In this document: positions 18,341-26,267 of the stretch, one piece after another
Layout of the letters: the number at the start of each line of letters is the position of its first letter
How positions within the stretch are numbered: the stretch's first letter is position 1
DNA from: Parvimonas parva
GTDB lineage: Bacteria > Bacillota > Clostridia > Tissierellales > Peptoniphilaceae
DNA length: 64,000 bases
Assembly: GCF_016552165.1 (NCBI RefSeq)
Contig: NZ_JACVDA010000007.1
Location: forward strand, 1-64,000
Direction of reading: 5' to 3'
Notes under the pieces: model-generated
What the model saw: only the letters and a program-made list of their open reading frames with translations
The model's database searches: none
Told to the model about the DNA's origin: nothing
Made by a program: the position numbers and the translations under genes

Positions 18341-20059
18341 ATGTTATCTGAATTATATATAAAGAATTTAGCTATTGTTGATGAAACAAAAATTTCTTTT
18401 ACTGAAGGACTTAACATTTTAACAGGAGAAACTGGAACTGGTAAATCTATAATTATTGGAGCCATTTCTTTGCTTTGTGGTTGTAGAGCTAATACTTCTT
18501 TCATCGGTAAACGTACTGACAATGCTTATGTTGAAGGAGTTTTTTTTCTATCAAATTATGAAGAAGAAATTTTGAAAAATAAATTTGAGATGCTTAATTT
18601 AGATATAGAAATTGAAGATAAAATGCTTGTTATTTCAAGGAATATAAATAAAAACGGACGTTCTGTTTCAAAGATAAATAACAAAACGGTAAACAATTCA
18701 ATCCTATCTGAAATTATGATAAATATTTTAAATGTCTGTGGACAACATGACAGTTACACTCTATTTAATAGAACTAATTTTGTCGATGTTTTGGACAGCT
18801 TTTGTGATGATGTTTTTAAAGAAAAACTAAAAAATTTAGAATTGTTATACGGAAAAATAAAAAAGACAAGTTTAAATTTAAAGAAATTAAAAAATAAAGT
18901 AAGTAATTTCGATGAGAATATTGCTGAAATAAAGGAAGAAATTGAAGAGCTAAACGGTTTAGAACTTGAAACCTTAGATGAAGAATTTATCGAGAATGAA
19001 ATTGATAAATTTAATAACAGTCAAACAATTTTATCATGTTGTTCAAATTTAGTTGAACTTTTTGACGGAGAAAATTCAGAATTGAATATTTTTTCTTTCT
19101 TAAATGAAATAAATAGAAATGTTTTGTTGTTGGAAGAAAATGATAAAAATGTTAAATTTAGTGAGGATTTAGAAAATATTTCTTTTGAATTAAAAGAACT
19201 TTTCGAAAAATTACAAAATTATCATTCAAGTATTTATATTGACGAAGAGAGTTTGATGATTTTACAAGAAAAATTTAATCTTTTGAATGACTTAAAGAGG
19301 AAACATAGAACGGATAAAAAAGGTCTTATAAAGTATAAAAATTCTTTGGAAGAAGATTTATATTTGCTTGAGCATTCAAAGGATATGCTTTTAGAAGAGA
19401 ACAATAAACTTAAAACTTTGAGCAATGAATATAAAAATCTTGCAAATGAAATTTCAAATATAAGAAAAGAAATTGCAATAAAATTAGAAAAATTAATTGA
19501 GAAAGAACTTTTAGATTTGGATTTAAAAAATTCAATTTTTAAAATAGATATAAAGACGAACAATAAAATTACACATATTGGTTTTGATGAAGTGAATTTC
19601 TTAATCTCTACAAATAAAGGAGAGGCTTTACAAGAGATTTACAAGATTGCATCAGGTGGAGAAATGAGCCGTATTATGTTGGGCTTTAAAAAAGTTTTAT
19701 CCGATAGAGATAAGATTTCAACTCTTGTATTTGATGAAATTGATACGGGTATAAGTGGTGTAACGGCTCAAATTGTTGGAGAAAAACTTGCTGAAATTTC
19801 TAAAAATCATCAACTTTTAGTAATTTCTCATTTACCACAAATTGCAGTTTTATCCGATACACATTTTATAATCAGTAAAGAAACTGTTGGATATACAACT
19901 TTGTCAAAAGTTTTATGTGCAGATTATGAAGATAAGGTTATGGAGATTTCAAGACTTATAGGGGGAGCAAATATCAACGAAACAACTATAAGACAGTCTA
20001 AAGAAATGATAAGAATAGCTGATGAGAAAAAGGAAAAATTAAGATGTATAAAAAAATAA
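18341..20059 (+). CDS. recN: DNA repair protein RecN
   Basis: RecN is an SMC-like ATPase that gathers double-strand breaks. The 572-aa protein begins MLSELYIKNLAIVDETKISF and has Walker A GETGTGKS near 29-36, the CGQHDSYTLFNRTNFVDVLD block, a central coiled coil (about 160-400), the ABC signature ASGGEMSRIMLG near 435, Walker B LVFDEIDTGISG and the HLPQIAVLSDTHF segment. All core motifs are intact. It overlaps the next NUDIX gene by 16 nt. Confidence 0.97.
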   Translation: MLSELYIKNLAIVDETKISFTEGLNILTGETGTGKSIIIGAISLLCGCRANTSFIGKRTDNAYVEGVFFLSNYEEEILKNKFEMLNLDIEIEDKMLVISRNINKNGRSVSKINNKTVNNSILSEIMINILNVCGQHDSYTLFNRTNFVDVLDSFCDDVFKEKLKNLELLYGKIKKTSLNLKKLKNKVSNFDENIAEIKEEIEELNGLELETLDEEFIENEIDKFNNSQTILSCCSNLVELFDGENSELNIFSFLNEINRNVLLLEENDKNVKFSEDLENISFELKELFEKLQNYHSSIYIDEESLMILQEKFNLLNDLKRKHRTDKKGLIKYKNSLEEDLYLLEHSKDMLLEENNKLKTLSNEYKNLANEISNIRKEIAIKLEKLIEKELLDLDLKNSIFKIDIKTNNKITHIGFDEVNFLISTNKGEALQEIYKIASGGEMSRIMLGFKKVLSDRDKISTLVFDEIDTGISGVTAQIVGEKLAEISKNHQLLVISHLPQIAVLSDTHFIISKETVGYTTLSKVLCADYEDKVMEISRLIGGANINETTIRQSKEMIRIADEKKEKLRCIKK

Positions 20060-20562
20060 AAACAGAAGAAATTTTTAAGGGTAGAATTTTAGATTTAAAA
20101 CTCGAATATTTTGAAACTGAAGAAAAAGTTTTGAAAAGAGAAATTGTTGAGCATAAAGATGCTGTTGCCATTTTCCCGATTGACAAAGACGGTTATGTTT
20201 ATTTAGTAAAACAATTTAGATTTCCGGTTGAAATGGACGTTTTGGAAATTCCTGCAGGACTTGTTGAAGATGGAGAAAATCACGAAGAAACTGCTCTTAG
20301 GGAATTGCAAGAGGAGATTGGTTTTAGTTCAAAAAATTTAGAAAAAGTTTTTGAAGGATATAATAGCATTGGATTTTGTACTGAAAAAACAGTAATTTAT
20401 AGAGCTTGTGATTTGTTTTCTTCTAAATTACCTGAAGATGATGATGAGAATTTAAGTATTGTAAAAATTCATTTTGAGGATTTAAAGAAAATGTATTTTA
20501 ATGGAGAGATAAATGATTTTAAAACGGCTATGGCTATTTTAAATGAAATGAATAGGAGGTAG
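20044..20562 (+). CDS. NUDIX hydrolase, ADP-ribose pyrophosphatase type
   Basis: The 172-aa protein has a complete Nudix box, GLVEDGENHEETALRELQEE with IGF following (G-x5-E-x7-R-E-L-x-E-E-x-G). The N-terminal strand exchange region and the PIDKDGYVYLVKQFRFPVEMDVLEIPAG segment match ADP-ribose pyrophosphatases (NudF type), which turn over ADP-ribose. Substrate is assigned from family resemblance only. It overlaps recN. Confidence 0.92.
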   Translation: MYKKIKTEEIFKGRILDLKLEYFETEEKVLKREIVEHKDAVAIFPIDKDGYVYLVKQFRFPVEMDVLEIPAGLVEDGENHEETALRELQEEIGFSSKNLEKVFEGYNSIGFCTEKTVIYRACDLFSSKLPEDDDENLSIVKIHFEDLKKMYFNGEINDFKTAMAILNEMNRR

Positions 20563-20563
20563 T

Positions 20564-21175
20564 ATGGACTTTTTAATGGAACATTTAGTTGTCGCTATTG
20601 CTATAATGTTTGTAATTATAGCTTGTAGAATTTTTCAAGCAAATGTTGCTTTGGCTTTAGGAGATGATACACCAAAACTTAACGGAGCAACAAGTTTAAA
20701 TCCCGTTAATCATATTGATATAACTGGTTTTATTTGTTTCTTGCTTTTTAAATTTGGTTGGGCTAAGCCTTTACAAGTAAATGTGGGTAATTTTAAAAAT
20801 AGATTTTGGGGAAAAATAATTTATTCTTTATCAAATGCTGTTATGTGTTTTTTAATAGCTTTGATTTCAGCAATAATTTATTTGATGATAGGCTCAAAAA
20901 GTGTATTTTTATTTATGCTTTTTAGAGATGTTTTTTCAATTAGCATTGTATTTGGAATTATCGGTTTGATACCTTTACCACCTTTTGACGGCGCAATTTT
21001 TGTAAGTGCATTTTTATCAAGAGAAGTTGAATATGAATATTTTAAACTTTCAAGCTATACAACTTTCATTTTACTTGCTCTTATATTGACTAGAACTTTC
21101 GGAATCTTTTTAACTCCTGCAGTTCAAACTGTTGGTGGATTTATCCTTAAAATAGCGTCTATGTTGGTAATGTAA
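20564..21175 (+). CDS. Site-2-protease-like (M50) membrane protein lacking HExxH
   Basis: The 203-aa protein aligns along its length with the small Firmicute M50 proteases: LGDDTPKLNGATSLNPVNHID, FGWAKPLQVNVGNFKN, LSNAVMCFLIALI, and IPLPPFDGA with the conserved Asp. Where the zinc motif HExxH should stand (usually VHEFSHGFVAYKLGD), it reads ACRIFQANVALALGD. Both zinc His and the catalytic Glu are lost. The frame is otherwise clean, so this is probably a non-catalytic family member, not a decaying gene. Five or six spans. It abuts scpA (TAATG). Confidence 0.85.
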   Translation: MDFLMEHLVVAIAIMFVIIACRIFQANVALALGDDTPKLNGATSLNPVNHIDITGFICFLLFKFGWAKPLQVNVGNFKNRFWGKIIYSLSNAVMCFLIALISAIIYLMIGSKSVFLFMLFRDVFSISIVFGIIGLIPLPPFDGAIFVSAFLSREVEYEYFKLSSYTTFILLALILTRTFGIFLTPAVQTVGGFILKIASMLVM

Positions 21176-21909
21176 TGGAATTAGTTGTTAATTTAGATGC
21201 ATATTCAGGACCTTTGGATTTGCTACTTGATTTGATTTCAAAACAAAAAGTTGATATATACGATATTGAGATAAGTAAGATTACAAAGTATTATCTTGAA
21301 GTAATAGAAAATTCCGTTTATGGAGAAGATACGGATATATCAGCTTTTTTACTTATGTCTAGCACTTTGGTTGAAATAAAATCGAGAAGTCTTATTCCAA
21401 AAGTTACAGATGAAGAAGATGAAGAGATTGTTACAAAAGAACAGCTTATCGAAAGACTTATAGAGTATAGAAAGTTTAAAAAAGTTGGAGAATACTTTAA
21501 AAACTTAGAAACCGAGGGAAGTAAAGCATATTCAAAAATGCAATCGGATATAACCGAGTACATTACAGAGAATAAGGAAATTATTTTAAATACTGATGTG
21601 AATTTACTTTTGACTTTAATGGAAAATATAATAAATCAATATAAGAACAAGATAGAAGAAAATTCTTTTGAAAAAATTATAGAAAAAGATTTGTTTCCAA
21701 TAGAAAAGTATATTTCTATGATAAAGACAAAAATTTTTGAAAAGAAAGAAGTTTATTTTGAAGATTTAATTTTTTATAACGGAACAAAAAGTGAGCTTAT
21801 AACAATTTTTATGTCTATTTTAGAACTTGTAAAAAATAATTTTGTAAGTATTTTTCAAGATAAAGATAAGAATATTAAACTTAATTTAGTGGGTGATGAT
21901 GTTGAATAG
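21175..21909 (+). CDS. scpA: Segregation and condensation protein A
   Basis: ScpA is the kleisin that bridges SMC heads with ScpB. The 244-aa protein starts with the family's SMC-neck-binding helix region (YSGPLDLLLDLISKQKVDIYDIEISKITKYYLEVI), contains FLLMSSTLVEIKSRSLIP, and ends with a winged helix (EDLIFYNGTKSELITIFMSILELVKNN). It overlaps scpB, giving the usual pair. Confidence 0.96.
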   Translation: MELVVNLDAYSGPLDLLLDLISKQKVDIYDIEISKITKYYLEVIENSVYGEDTDISAFLLMSSTLVEIKSRSLIPKVTDEEDEEIVTKEQLIERLIEYRKFKKVGEYFKNLETEGSKAYSKMQSDITEYITENKEIILNTDVNLLLTLMENIINQYKNKIEENSFEKIIEKDLFPIEKYISMIKTKIFEKKEVYFEDLIFYNGTKSELITIFMSILELVKNNFVSIFQDKDKNIKLNLVGDDVE

Positions 21910-22480
21910 TAGAGAATATAAACAAGTTATCGAGCAGTTGCTATTCGTTTATGGCGACCCTTTAAAGATTGATGATATAGCAAAAGTTTTGGAAATTTCT
22001 GTAAAAGAGGCGAGCGTTTTAGCTGATGAACTTGTAGAAGAATTTGAATTTCAAAAGAGAGGACTTTTTATTCAAAAAATTTCTAATCACTATCAGATAA
22101 AGACCAGAAAAGAATTTCACGAGATTATTTCAAAGCTTTTTGAAAAAGTAACGATGAAACATTTAACGAACTCTACTTTAGAAACTTTGGCGATTATTGC
22201 TTACAAACAGCCGATAACCAGACAAGAGATTGAAGAGATAAGAGGTGTTAAGTGTAACAGCTCAATAGAAACTTTGCTTTCAAAGGATTTTATTGCAGAG
22301 GCAGGCAGACTTGATAGAATTGGAAAACCGATAATTTATAAGACTACTCTAAACTTTTTAAATCAATTTAATTTGAAATCTTTAAAAGATTTGCCCGATA
22401 TAGAGAAATTTATTTCTGATGAAGAAAAAAATCAAATAGTTGAAGATGAAAATATGGAAATAGAAGATGAGAATAAATAA
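21896..22480 (+). CDS. scpB: Segregation and condensation protein B
   Basis: ScpB dimers bind the ScpA middle region. The protein (about 194 aa) has two winged helices; the second shows TLETLAIIAYKQPITRQEIEEIRGV and IGKPIIYKTTLNFLNQFNL, both diagnostic. Three start codons stand in tandem (GTG 21893, ATG 21896, ATG 21899), and the choice among them is uncertain. The acidic C-terminal tail is normal. Confidence 0.95.
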   Translation: MMLNSREYKQVIEQLLFVYGDPLKIDDIAKVLEISVKEASVLADELVEEFEFQKRGLFIQKISNHYQIKTRKEFHEIISKLFEKVTMKHLTNSTLETLAIIAYKQPITRQEIEEIRGVKCNSSIETLLSKDFIAEAGRLDRIGKPIIYKTTLNFLNQFNLKSLKDLPDIEKFISDEEKNQIVEDENMEIEDENK

Positions 22481-23159
22481 ATTTATTGCAAATTCAGGAT
22501 ATTGTTCAAGAAGAAGTGCAGATTTGCTTTTAGAAAATGGAAAAGTTTTTGTAAATGGAAAGGTTGCACAAAAAGGTCTTGACGTTTCACAAGAGGATGA
22601 AATTGTGGTTGAGGGAAAGAAGATTAGTTTAGAGAAAGAAAAGAGGTATTTTCTTTTAAATAAGCCTGTTGGTTATGCAAGTACTCTTAAAGACCCTTTC
22701 GAAGATAAAGTTGTAGTTGATTTAATAGAGTCTAAAGAGAGAATTTATCCAGTTGGACGACTTGATAAAGACAGCTTTGGACTTTTGCTTTTAACAAATG
22801 ATGGAGATTTGGCTTTTAAGCTGACTCATCCAAGCCATAATGTCGAAAAGGAATATATCGTAAAAGTTGATAAAACTTTAAAAGAGAGCGATTTAAAAAA
22901 ATTATCGAATGGAATAATGCTTGAAGGGAAAATTACAAGAAAAGCAAGATTTGAAATTTTTGATTTTAAAAATAATATGGCGAAAGTTTTTTTGAAAGAG
23001 GGCAGAAATAGGCAGATAAGAAAAATGTTTAAAACTTTGGACTATGAAGTTGTTTCTCTTGAGAGAATTGCCTTTGGGAAAATAAAACTTGGAAATTTAA
23101 AAATAGGAAATTATAGAGAACTTAATAGAGAAGAAATAGAATATTTAAGGAGTTTGTAA
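22467..23159 (+). CDS. rluB: 23S rRNA pseudouridine synthase, RluB/RsuA family
   Basis: The 230-aa enzyme has an N-terminal S4 domain (RINKFIANSGYCSRRSADLLLENGKVFVNG, about 1-45) and a pseudouridine synthase domain with the catalytic motif VGRLDKDSFGLLLLTNDG (Asp near 100). KEGRNRQIRKMF near 190 is the second signature. In Firmicutes the scpB-linked member is RluB, modifying U2605-equivalent of 23S rRNA. It overlaps scpB by 14 nt. Confidence 0.93.
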   Translation: MRINKFIANSGYCSRRSADLLLENGKVFVNGKVAQKGLDVSQEDEIVVEGKKISLEKEKRYFLLNKPVGYASTLKDPFEDKVVVDLIESKERIYPVGRLDKDSFGLLLLTNDGDLAFKLTHPSHNVEKEYIVKVDKTLKESDLKKLSNGIMLEGKITRKARFEIFDFKNNMAKVFLKEGRNRQIRKMFKTLDYEVVSLERIAFGKIKLGNLKIGNYRELNREEIEYLRSL

Positions 23160-23548
23160 TGATAGGATTGAAAAATGCTACCCCGGAAGAGTTTGAAGAA
23201 CTTTATGTTAAATACGGAATTAGTGGCAGTATGGACTTATCCATTCCAACATTTTATTTCAGTTTGGTTATGGAAGAAAATATAATCGGATATGTAAAAC
23301 TTACCTTTAGAGATGAGGACTATTATTTGGAAGAAATAAAATATGATGAGGGGATGGAAAGATTTAACAGATTTTTCTTAAAATGTATTGCTTATAAAAT
23401 ATATTTAAAAGAGAAAAAAACTTTTTATTCAAGAATATTTTTTGACGGAATTTTAGGAATAACTAAAAAAGAAGAAAATTTATATATCTGTGATATTGAA
23501 GAAATTTTAGAACAAGGAAAGAGTTGCAGTGGGTGTAAAAATAAATAA
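23159..23548 (+). CDS. Hypothetical protein, 129 aa, possible GNAT-like fold
   Basis: I do not recognise a family with certainty. A stretch EENIIGYVKLTFRDEDYYLEEIKY followed by a helix FNRFFLKCIAYKI resembles the middle of a GNAT acetyltransferase, but the acetyl-CoA P-loop pattern (Q/R-x-x-G-x-G/A) is missing. The end is CSGCKNK, a potential metal or disulfide pair. It is coupled to rluB (TAATG) and overlaps the next methyltransferase gene by 20 nt. Confidence 0.75.
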   Translation: MIGLKNATPEEFEELYVKYGISGSMDLSIPTFYFSLVMEENIIGYVKLTFRDEDYYLEEIKYDEGMERFNRFFLKCIAYKIYLKEKKTFYSRIFFDGILGITKKEENLYICDIEEILEQGKSCSGCKNK

Positions 23549-24083
23549 TACAAAAACTTTAATAGAATTTTTTATGCAAAGTTATGTTGAAAATGTCGAA
23601 GTTGCTGTGGATATGACAGTTGGAAACGGCTTTGATTCTAAAAATATTTTAGAGATTTTAAAGCCAAAAAAACTTTATTGTTTCGACATACAACAAGATG
23701 CTTTGGATAATTCAAAAAAATTGCTTGAAGATTTTTCAAATTATGAATTAATTTTAGAAAATCATAGAGATTTTGACAAGTATGTAAAAGAAAATATTGA
23801 TTTTGCAATGTATAATTTGGGATATTTGCCAAAAGGAGATAAGAATATAACTACAAATGCAGTCGATGTTGAAAAAAGTTTGAAAAAATTATTGGGAAAA
23901 TTAAATAAAAACGGAGTAATTTTTATAACTTTCTACATAGGACATTTATGTGGACAAATAGAGAGTGCAGAGATTTCAAGGTTTTTAAAAAATTTGGAAC
24001 AAAAAGAATTTACCGTTCTTAAATTTTTGTTCGAAAATCAAAAAAATAATCCACCTTATGTGGTTATGATTCAAAAGCGTTAG
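23529..24083 (+). CDS. mnmM: tRNA U34 methyltransferase MnmM (YtqB family)
   Basis: A 184-aa Rossmann methyltransferase with VDMTVGNGFDSKNIL as SAM motif I and MYNLGYLPKGDKNITT, the YtqB signature, then ITFYIGHLCGQIE. B. subtilis YtqB has been identified as MnmM, which adds the methyl of mnm5s2U34 in the absence of MnmC. The start is the GTG at 23529, overlapping the previous gene; no better start with a ribosome site is visible. Confidence 0.87.
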   Translation: MGVKINNTKTLIEFFMQSYVENVEVAVDMTVGNGFDSKNILEILKPKKLYCFDIQQDALDNSKKLLEDFSNYELILENHRDFDKYVKENIDFAMYNLGYLPKGDKNITTNAVDVEKSLKKLLGKLNKNGVIFITFYIGHLCGQIESAEISRFLKNLEQKEFTVLKFLFENQKNNPPYVVMIQKR

Positions 24084-24091
24084 AGGTATTT

Positions 24092-24454
24092 ATGATTGAG
24101 ATTTTAGTTGTTGGATTAGGTGGAGCTATTGGAGCAATTTTAAGATATTCAATTAGCTTAATTCCATATAAAAATACATTTCCGATTTTAACACTAATAA
24201 CAAATTTGCTTGGAGCAATATTAATTGGAATTGTTGTTGGTATTTCGGTTAAAAATAATTGGTCAAAAAACTTAACTTTGTTTTTCAAAACTGGAGTATG
24301 TGGAGGCTTTACAACTTTTTCAACTTTTTCACTAGAAGCAAATAACTTATTTCAAATTAATAAGCCCGTTATGGCAATAATTTATATAATATTGAGTGTT
24401 GTATTATGTTTGCTTGGCGTTATGTTTGGGATTTTTATTTCAAGTAGAAATTAA
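24092..24454 (+). CDS. crcB: Fluoride exporter CrcB/Fluc
   Basis: A 120-aa protein with four spans. Motifs are GLGGAIGAILRY (N-terminal), the central break-helix N in LITNLLGAILIGI, and GVCGGFTTFSTFSLE, which lines the fluoride path with its Phe and Thr residues. It acts as a dual-topology dimer. One copy is seen; a homodimer or a partner elsewhere is possible. No fluoride riboswitch stands before it, since it lies 8 nt after mnmM. Confidence 0.93.
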   Translation: MIEILVVGLGGAIGAILRYSISLIPYKNTFPILTLITNLLGAILIGIVVGISVKNNWSKNLTLFFKTGVCGGFTTFSTFSLEANNLFQINKPVMAIIYIILSVVLCLLGVMFGIFISSRN

Positions 24455-24473
24455 GGAGATAATTTTATTAAAT

Positions 24474-25115
24474 ATGGAGAAAATATATTTTTTATCTGGA
24501 TTAGGTAGTAAAATTGAAACTACAACAGAGTTTAATTTAGAATTAAATAAATATGGATATGAAATAAAATATATAGATATTCCGGGACAATATTCAAATA
24601 TTGATGTAAATATAAAAAATGAAAAAGAATTTTTAGATTGGATTAAATCGGTTATTCCAAAAAATTCTTTAGTAATGGGTTATTCCTTAGGAGCAGACTT
24701 ATTATTAAAGTTTTCAAGATTTTTATATGCGAAAAAAATAATTATCTTAGATGGTGGAATTTTTGAAGATGATTATATGAAAACTACCTTGGAGGAAGAA
24801 AAAGAATACTCAAGAAATTATATTTTAGAAAATGGTTTGAATATGGATATAAATATAATATCTTCTTTATTTGACATAAGGTATGATGATTACAAAGATA
24901 TATTTTCACTAGGATTGAAAGATGAAATTTTATTGCTTTTATCTGATTTACCTAAAGATGCTCATGAGTATAAAAATAAAAAAGTTGAAAAATATAAAAA
25001 GACAGGAAGTAAAAATATAAAAGTTTATTTTATAGAAAATACTACACATAATTTTTATACAGAAAAGCCAAAAGAAATAGCAACTAAAATTTCAGAGTTT
25101 TTAAAGCGAAATTAA
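24474..25115 (+). CDS. Alpha/beta hydrolase-like protein (213 aa)
   Basis: The elbow GYSLGADLLL holds a nucleophile Ser in G-x-S-x-G. ILDGG and THNFYTEKP supply plausible acid and His residues, so a serine hydrolase triad is complete on inspection. I start it at the ATG at 24474; the open frame runs back into crcB, but the family-like start FLSGLGSK lies just after this Met. AAGGAG at 24453 is 15 nt away, rather far. Substrate unknown. Confidence 0.8.
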   Translation: MEKIYFLSGLGSKIETTTEFNLELNKYGYEIKYIDIPGQYSNIDVNIKNEKEFLDWIKSVIPKNSLVMGYSLGADLLLKFSRFLYAKKIIILDGGIFEDDYMKTTLEEEKEYSRNYILENGLNMDINIISSLFDIRYDDYKDIFSLGLKDEILLLLSDLPKDAHEYKNKKVEKYKKTGSKNIKVYFIENTTHNFYTEKPKEIATKISEFLKRN

Positions 25116-25121
25116 AAATTG

Positions 25122-25150
25122 TTGACTAAATTAAAAAAATACTTTATAAT
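25122..25150 (+). promoter_or_regulatory. Promoter of the tRNA-Ser/SRP RNA unit
   Basis: TTGACT (25122-25127), a 17-nt spacer and TATAAT (25145-25150) stand 14 nt ahead of the tRNA. Confidence 0.85.
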
Positions 25151-25163
25151 ATATAAGTATTGT

Positions 25164-25254
25164 GGAGAGCTGTCCGAGTGGTCGAAGGAGCACGATTGGA
25201 AATCGTGTAAACGTCAAAAGCGTTTCGAGGGTTCAAATCCCTCGCTCTCCGCCA
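25164..25254 (+). tRNA. tRNA-Ser (anticodon GGA)
   Basis: The acceptor stem GGAGAGC (25164-25170) pairs with GCTCTCC (25244-25250). The anticodon arm is CACGA-TTGGAAA-TCGTG with GGA as anticodon, the T arm reads GAGGGTTCAAATCCCTC, and CCA is encoded at 25252-25254. The long variable arm (about 25207-25226) is right for serine. Confidence 0.97.
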
Positions 25255-25255
25255 T

Positions 25256-25518
25256 GCACTAGGTGGGGTGTTAGCAGTACCCTGTAACCTGCAATCTGCT
25301 ATAGCAGGACTGAATTCCCAAGTTAGATTTTCAAGGGGTGTAGCCGACTTTTGAAAGTGGTGTTGACGAGTGGGTCCTTACGCAATAGAGCTTTACGAAC
25401 CTGGTCAGGTCTTGACGGAAGCAGCCATAAGTAAAATACTCTATGTGCCGTAAGATTGCTTACTCTGAGCTAACTACAAAGGTACCGTACATTTTTTGTT
25501 AAGCAACCTTGGGTGTGC
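25256..25518 (+). ncRNA. ffs: Signal recognition particle RNA, large Bacillus type
   Basis: The Ffh-binding domain is plain: CCTGGTCAGGTCTTGACGG followed by AAGCAGCCATAAG, with the conserved GGTCAGG, the GGAA tetraloop-like turn and AGCAGC. About 140 nt of sequence precede it (an Alu-like domain), as in the 270-nt SRP RNA of Bacillus and Clostridium. GCAC (25256-25259) and GTGC (25515-25518) close the molecule. It follows the tRNA by 1 nt and shares its promoter. Exact ends are estimates. Confidence 0.93.
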
Positions 25519-25527
25519 TTACATAGT

Positions 25528-25559
25528 AAAGAGTTATCTGTAAAGATAGCTCTTTTTTT
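25528..25559 (+). terminator. Terminator of the tRNA-Ser/SRP RNA unit
   Basis: AAAGAGTTATCT (25528-25539) pairs with AGATAGCTCTTT (25544-25555), one G-U pair, and a T run follows. Confidence 0.92.
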
Positions 25560-25615
25560 ATACGAGTTTAAATTTTACATTATTTATGATAAAATATACT
25601 AAAGAGGTAGAGTAT

Positions 25616-25972
25616 ATGAAAGTAAAAGATAGCATTAAAGATTTATTGGGAATTAAATCTGAATTATCAGAAATTGAGTATTCAAGACATGGATTGAAAA
25701 GACATATAGAAAAAAGAAAACATTATGATGTTATAAAATATATTGATGATGTTGAGAATATAATAGAAAATCCGGATTATGTTGGAATAAATCCAAATGA
25801 AAATAAAATAAGTTTGGAGTATGTGAAATGCCTTGAAAAAAATGTTTTGTTGGCTTTAAAACTAAACAAAACAAAAGATAAATTTTTTATTGCCAGTATG
25901 TATACCATAAATGATTATAAATTAGAGAGCAGAAAATTTAGTGGAAGATTGAAAAAAGTTGACAAAAAATAA
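25616..25972 (+). CDS. PBECR-like small nuclease-fold protein (118 aa)
   Basis: The body SRHGLKRHIEKRKHYDVIKY, then IDDVENIIENPDYVGINP and NVLLALKLNKTKDKFFIASMYTIN, follows the plan of the phage-Barnase-EndoU-ColicinE5/D-RelE-like (PBECR) domains: an early H-x3-R-H, an I-I-x-NPDYV turn and terminal beta strands. Such domains occur as phage-borne RNases and as toxins. No antitoxin is seen. The ATG at 25616 is preferred over 25586 because GAGGTAGAG precedes it. Function is inferred from pattern only. Confidence 0.65.
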   Translation: MKVKDSIKDLLGIKSELSEIEYSRHGLKRHIEKRKHYDVIKYIDDVENIIENPDYVGINPNENKISLEYVKCLEKNVLLALKLNKTKDKFFIASMYTINDYKLESRKFSGRLKKVDKK

Positions 25973-25987
25973 AAAAATGGGTATAAT
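25959..25987 (+). promoter_or_regulatory. Consensus promoter of an unidentified RNA
   Basis: TTGACA (25959-25964), a 17-nt spacer and TATAAT (25982-25987) form a perfect sigma-A promoter. It overlaps the end of the preceding coding region and drives the RNA described next. Confidence 0.88.
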
Positions 25988-25993
25988 ATAAGT

Positions 25994-26126
25994 AACAAAT
26001 AAGTAGTTGAGGGCAGAAAGGGTTCCTGCCACACCTTGCAAAAGGTATCTGAGATGTTGGATACACCGACCAACCGACTACTTAAATCAAACACAGGAGA
26101 GTTAGAGCAATCTGGCTCTTTTTTTG
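25994..26126 (+). ncRNA. Unidentified structured small RNA, about 130 nt
   Basis: The RNA sits between a perfect promoter and a terminator and contains no reading frame. A closing stem AAGTAGTTG (26001-26009) with CGACTACTT (26075-26083) encloses three hairpins: GGCAG/CTGCC (26012-26030), ACCTT/AAGGT (26033-26046) and GTTGG/CCGAC (26056-26070). The first loop has GGTT (26021-26024), able to pair with AACC at 26072-26075 as a pseudoknot, although that competes with the last closing pair. It is not a tRNA, 6S RNA or any riboswitch class I can place. No coding gene lies directly downstream on this strand. Confidence 0.6.
26104..26126 (+). terminator. Terminator of the unidentified RNA
   Basis: AGAGC (26104-26108) pairs with GCTCT (26115-26119) and eight T follow. 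The stem is short but the T run is strong. Confidence 0.7.
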
Positions 26127-26267
26127 TGGGAAATTTTAAGGTACATTAAAAAATGATATTAAATAATAAAAATATTGACAAAAATCGTTTATATACTTAT
26201 AATTTAACTATGCTATGATAAAAGGTTTTCTTGGTATTAAAATAGTTTTAAAAATTGCAAGAATAAA
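26127..26267. other. Intergenic stretch with an orphan promoter and an IS30 end
   Basis: A perfect plus-strand promoter, TTGACA (26175-26180) with 17 nt to TATAAT (26198-26203), has no gene after it and points into an IS30 remnant on the other strand. From 26251 the DNA matches the right end of the element at 53-73. I see nothing else here. Confidence 0.6.

Noticed and set aside
25994-26126. tRNA-like or known riboswitch class
   Set aside because: It has no CCA end, T-loop or anticodon arm, and no conserved core of TPP, SAM, preQ1, THF, glycine or c-di-GMP riboswitches.
26204-26250. Second, decayed tracrRNA or repeat
   Set aside because: Short resemblance to streptococcal repeat words (CTATGCT) only; no match to this system's own repeat.
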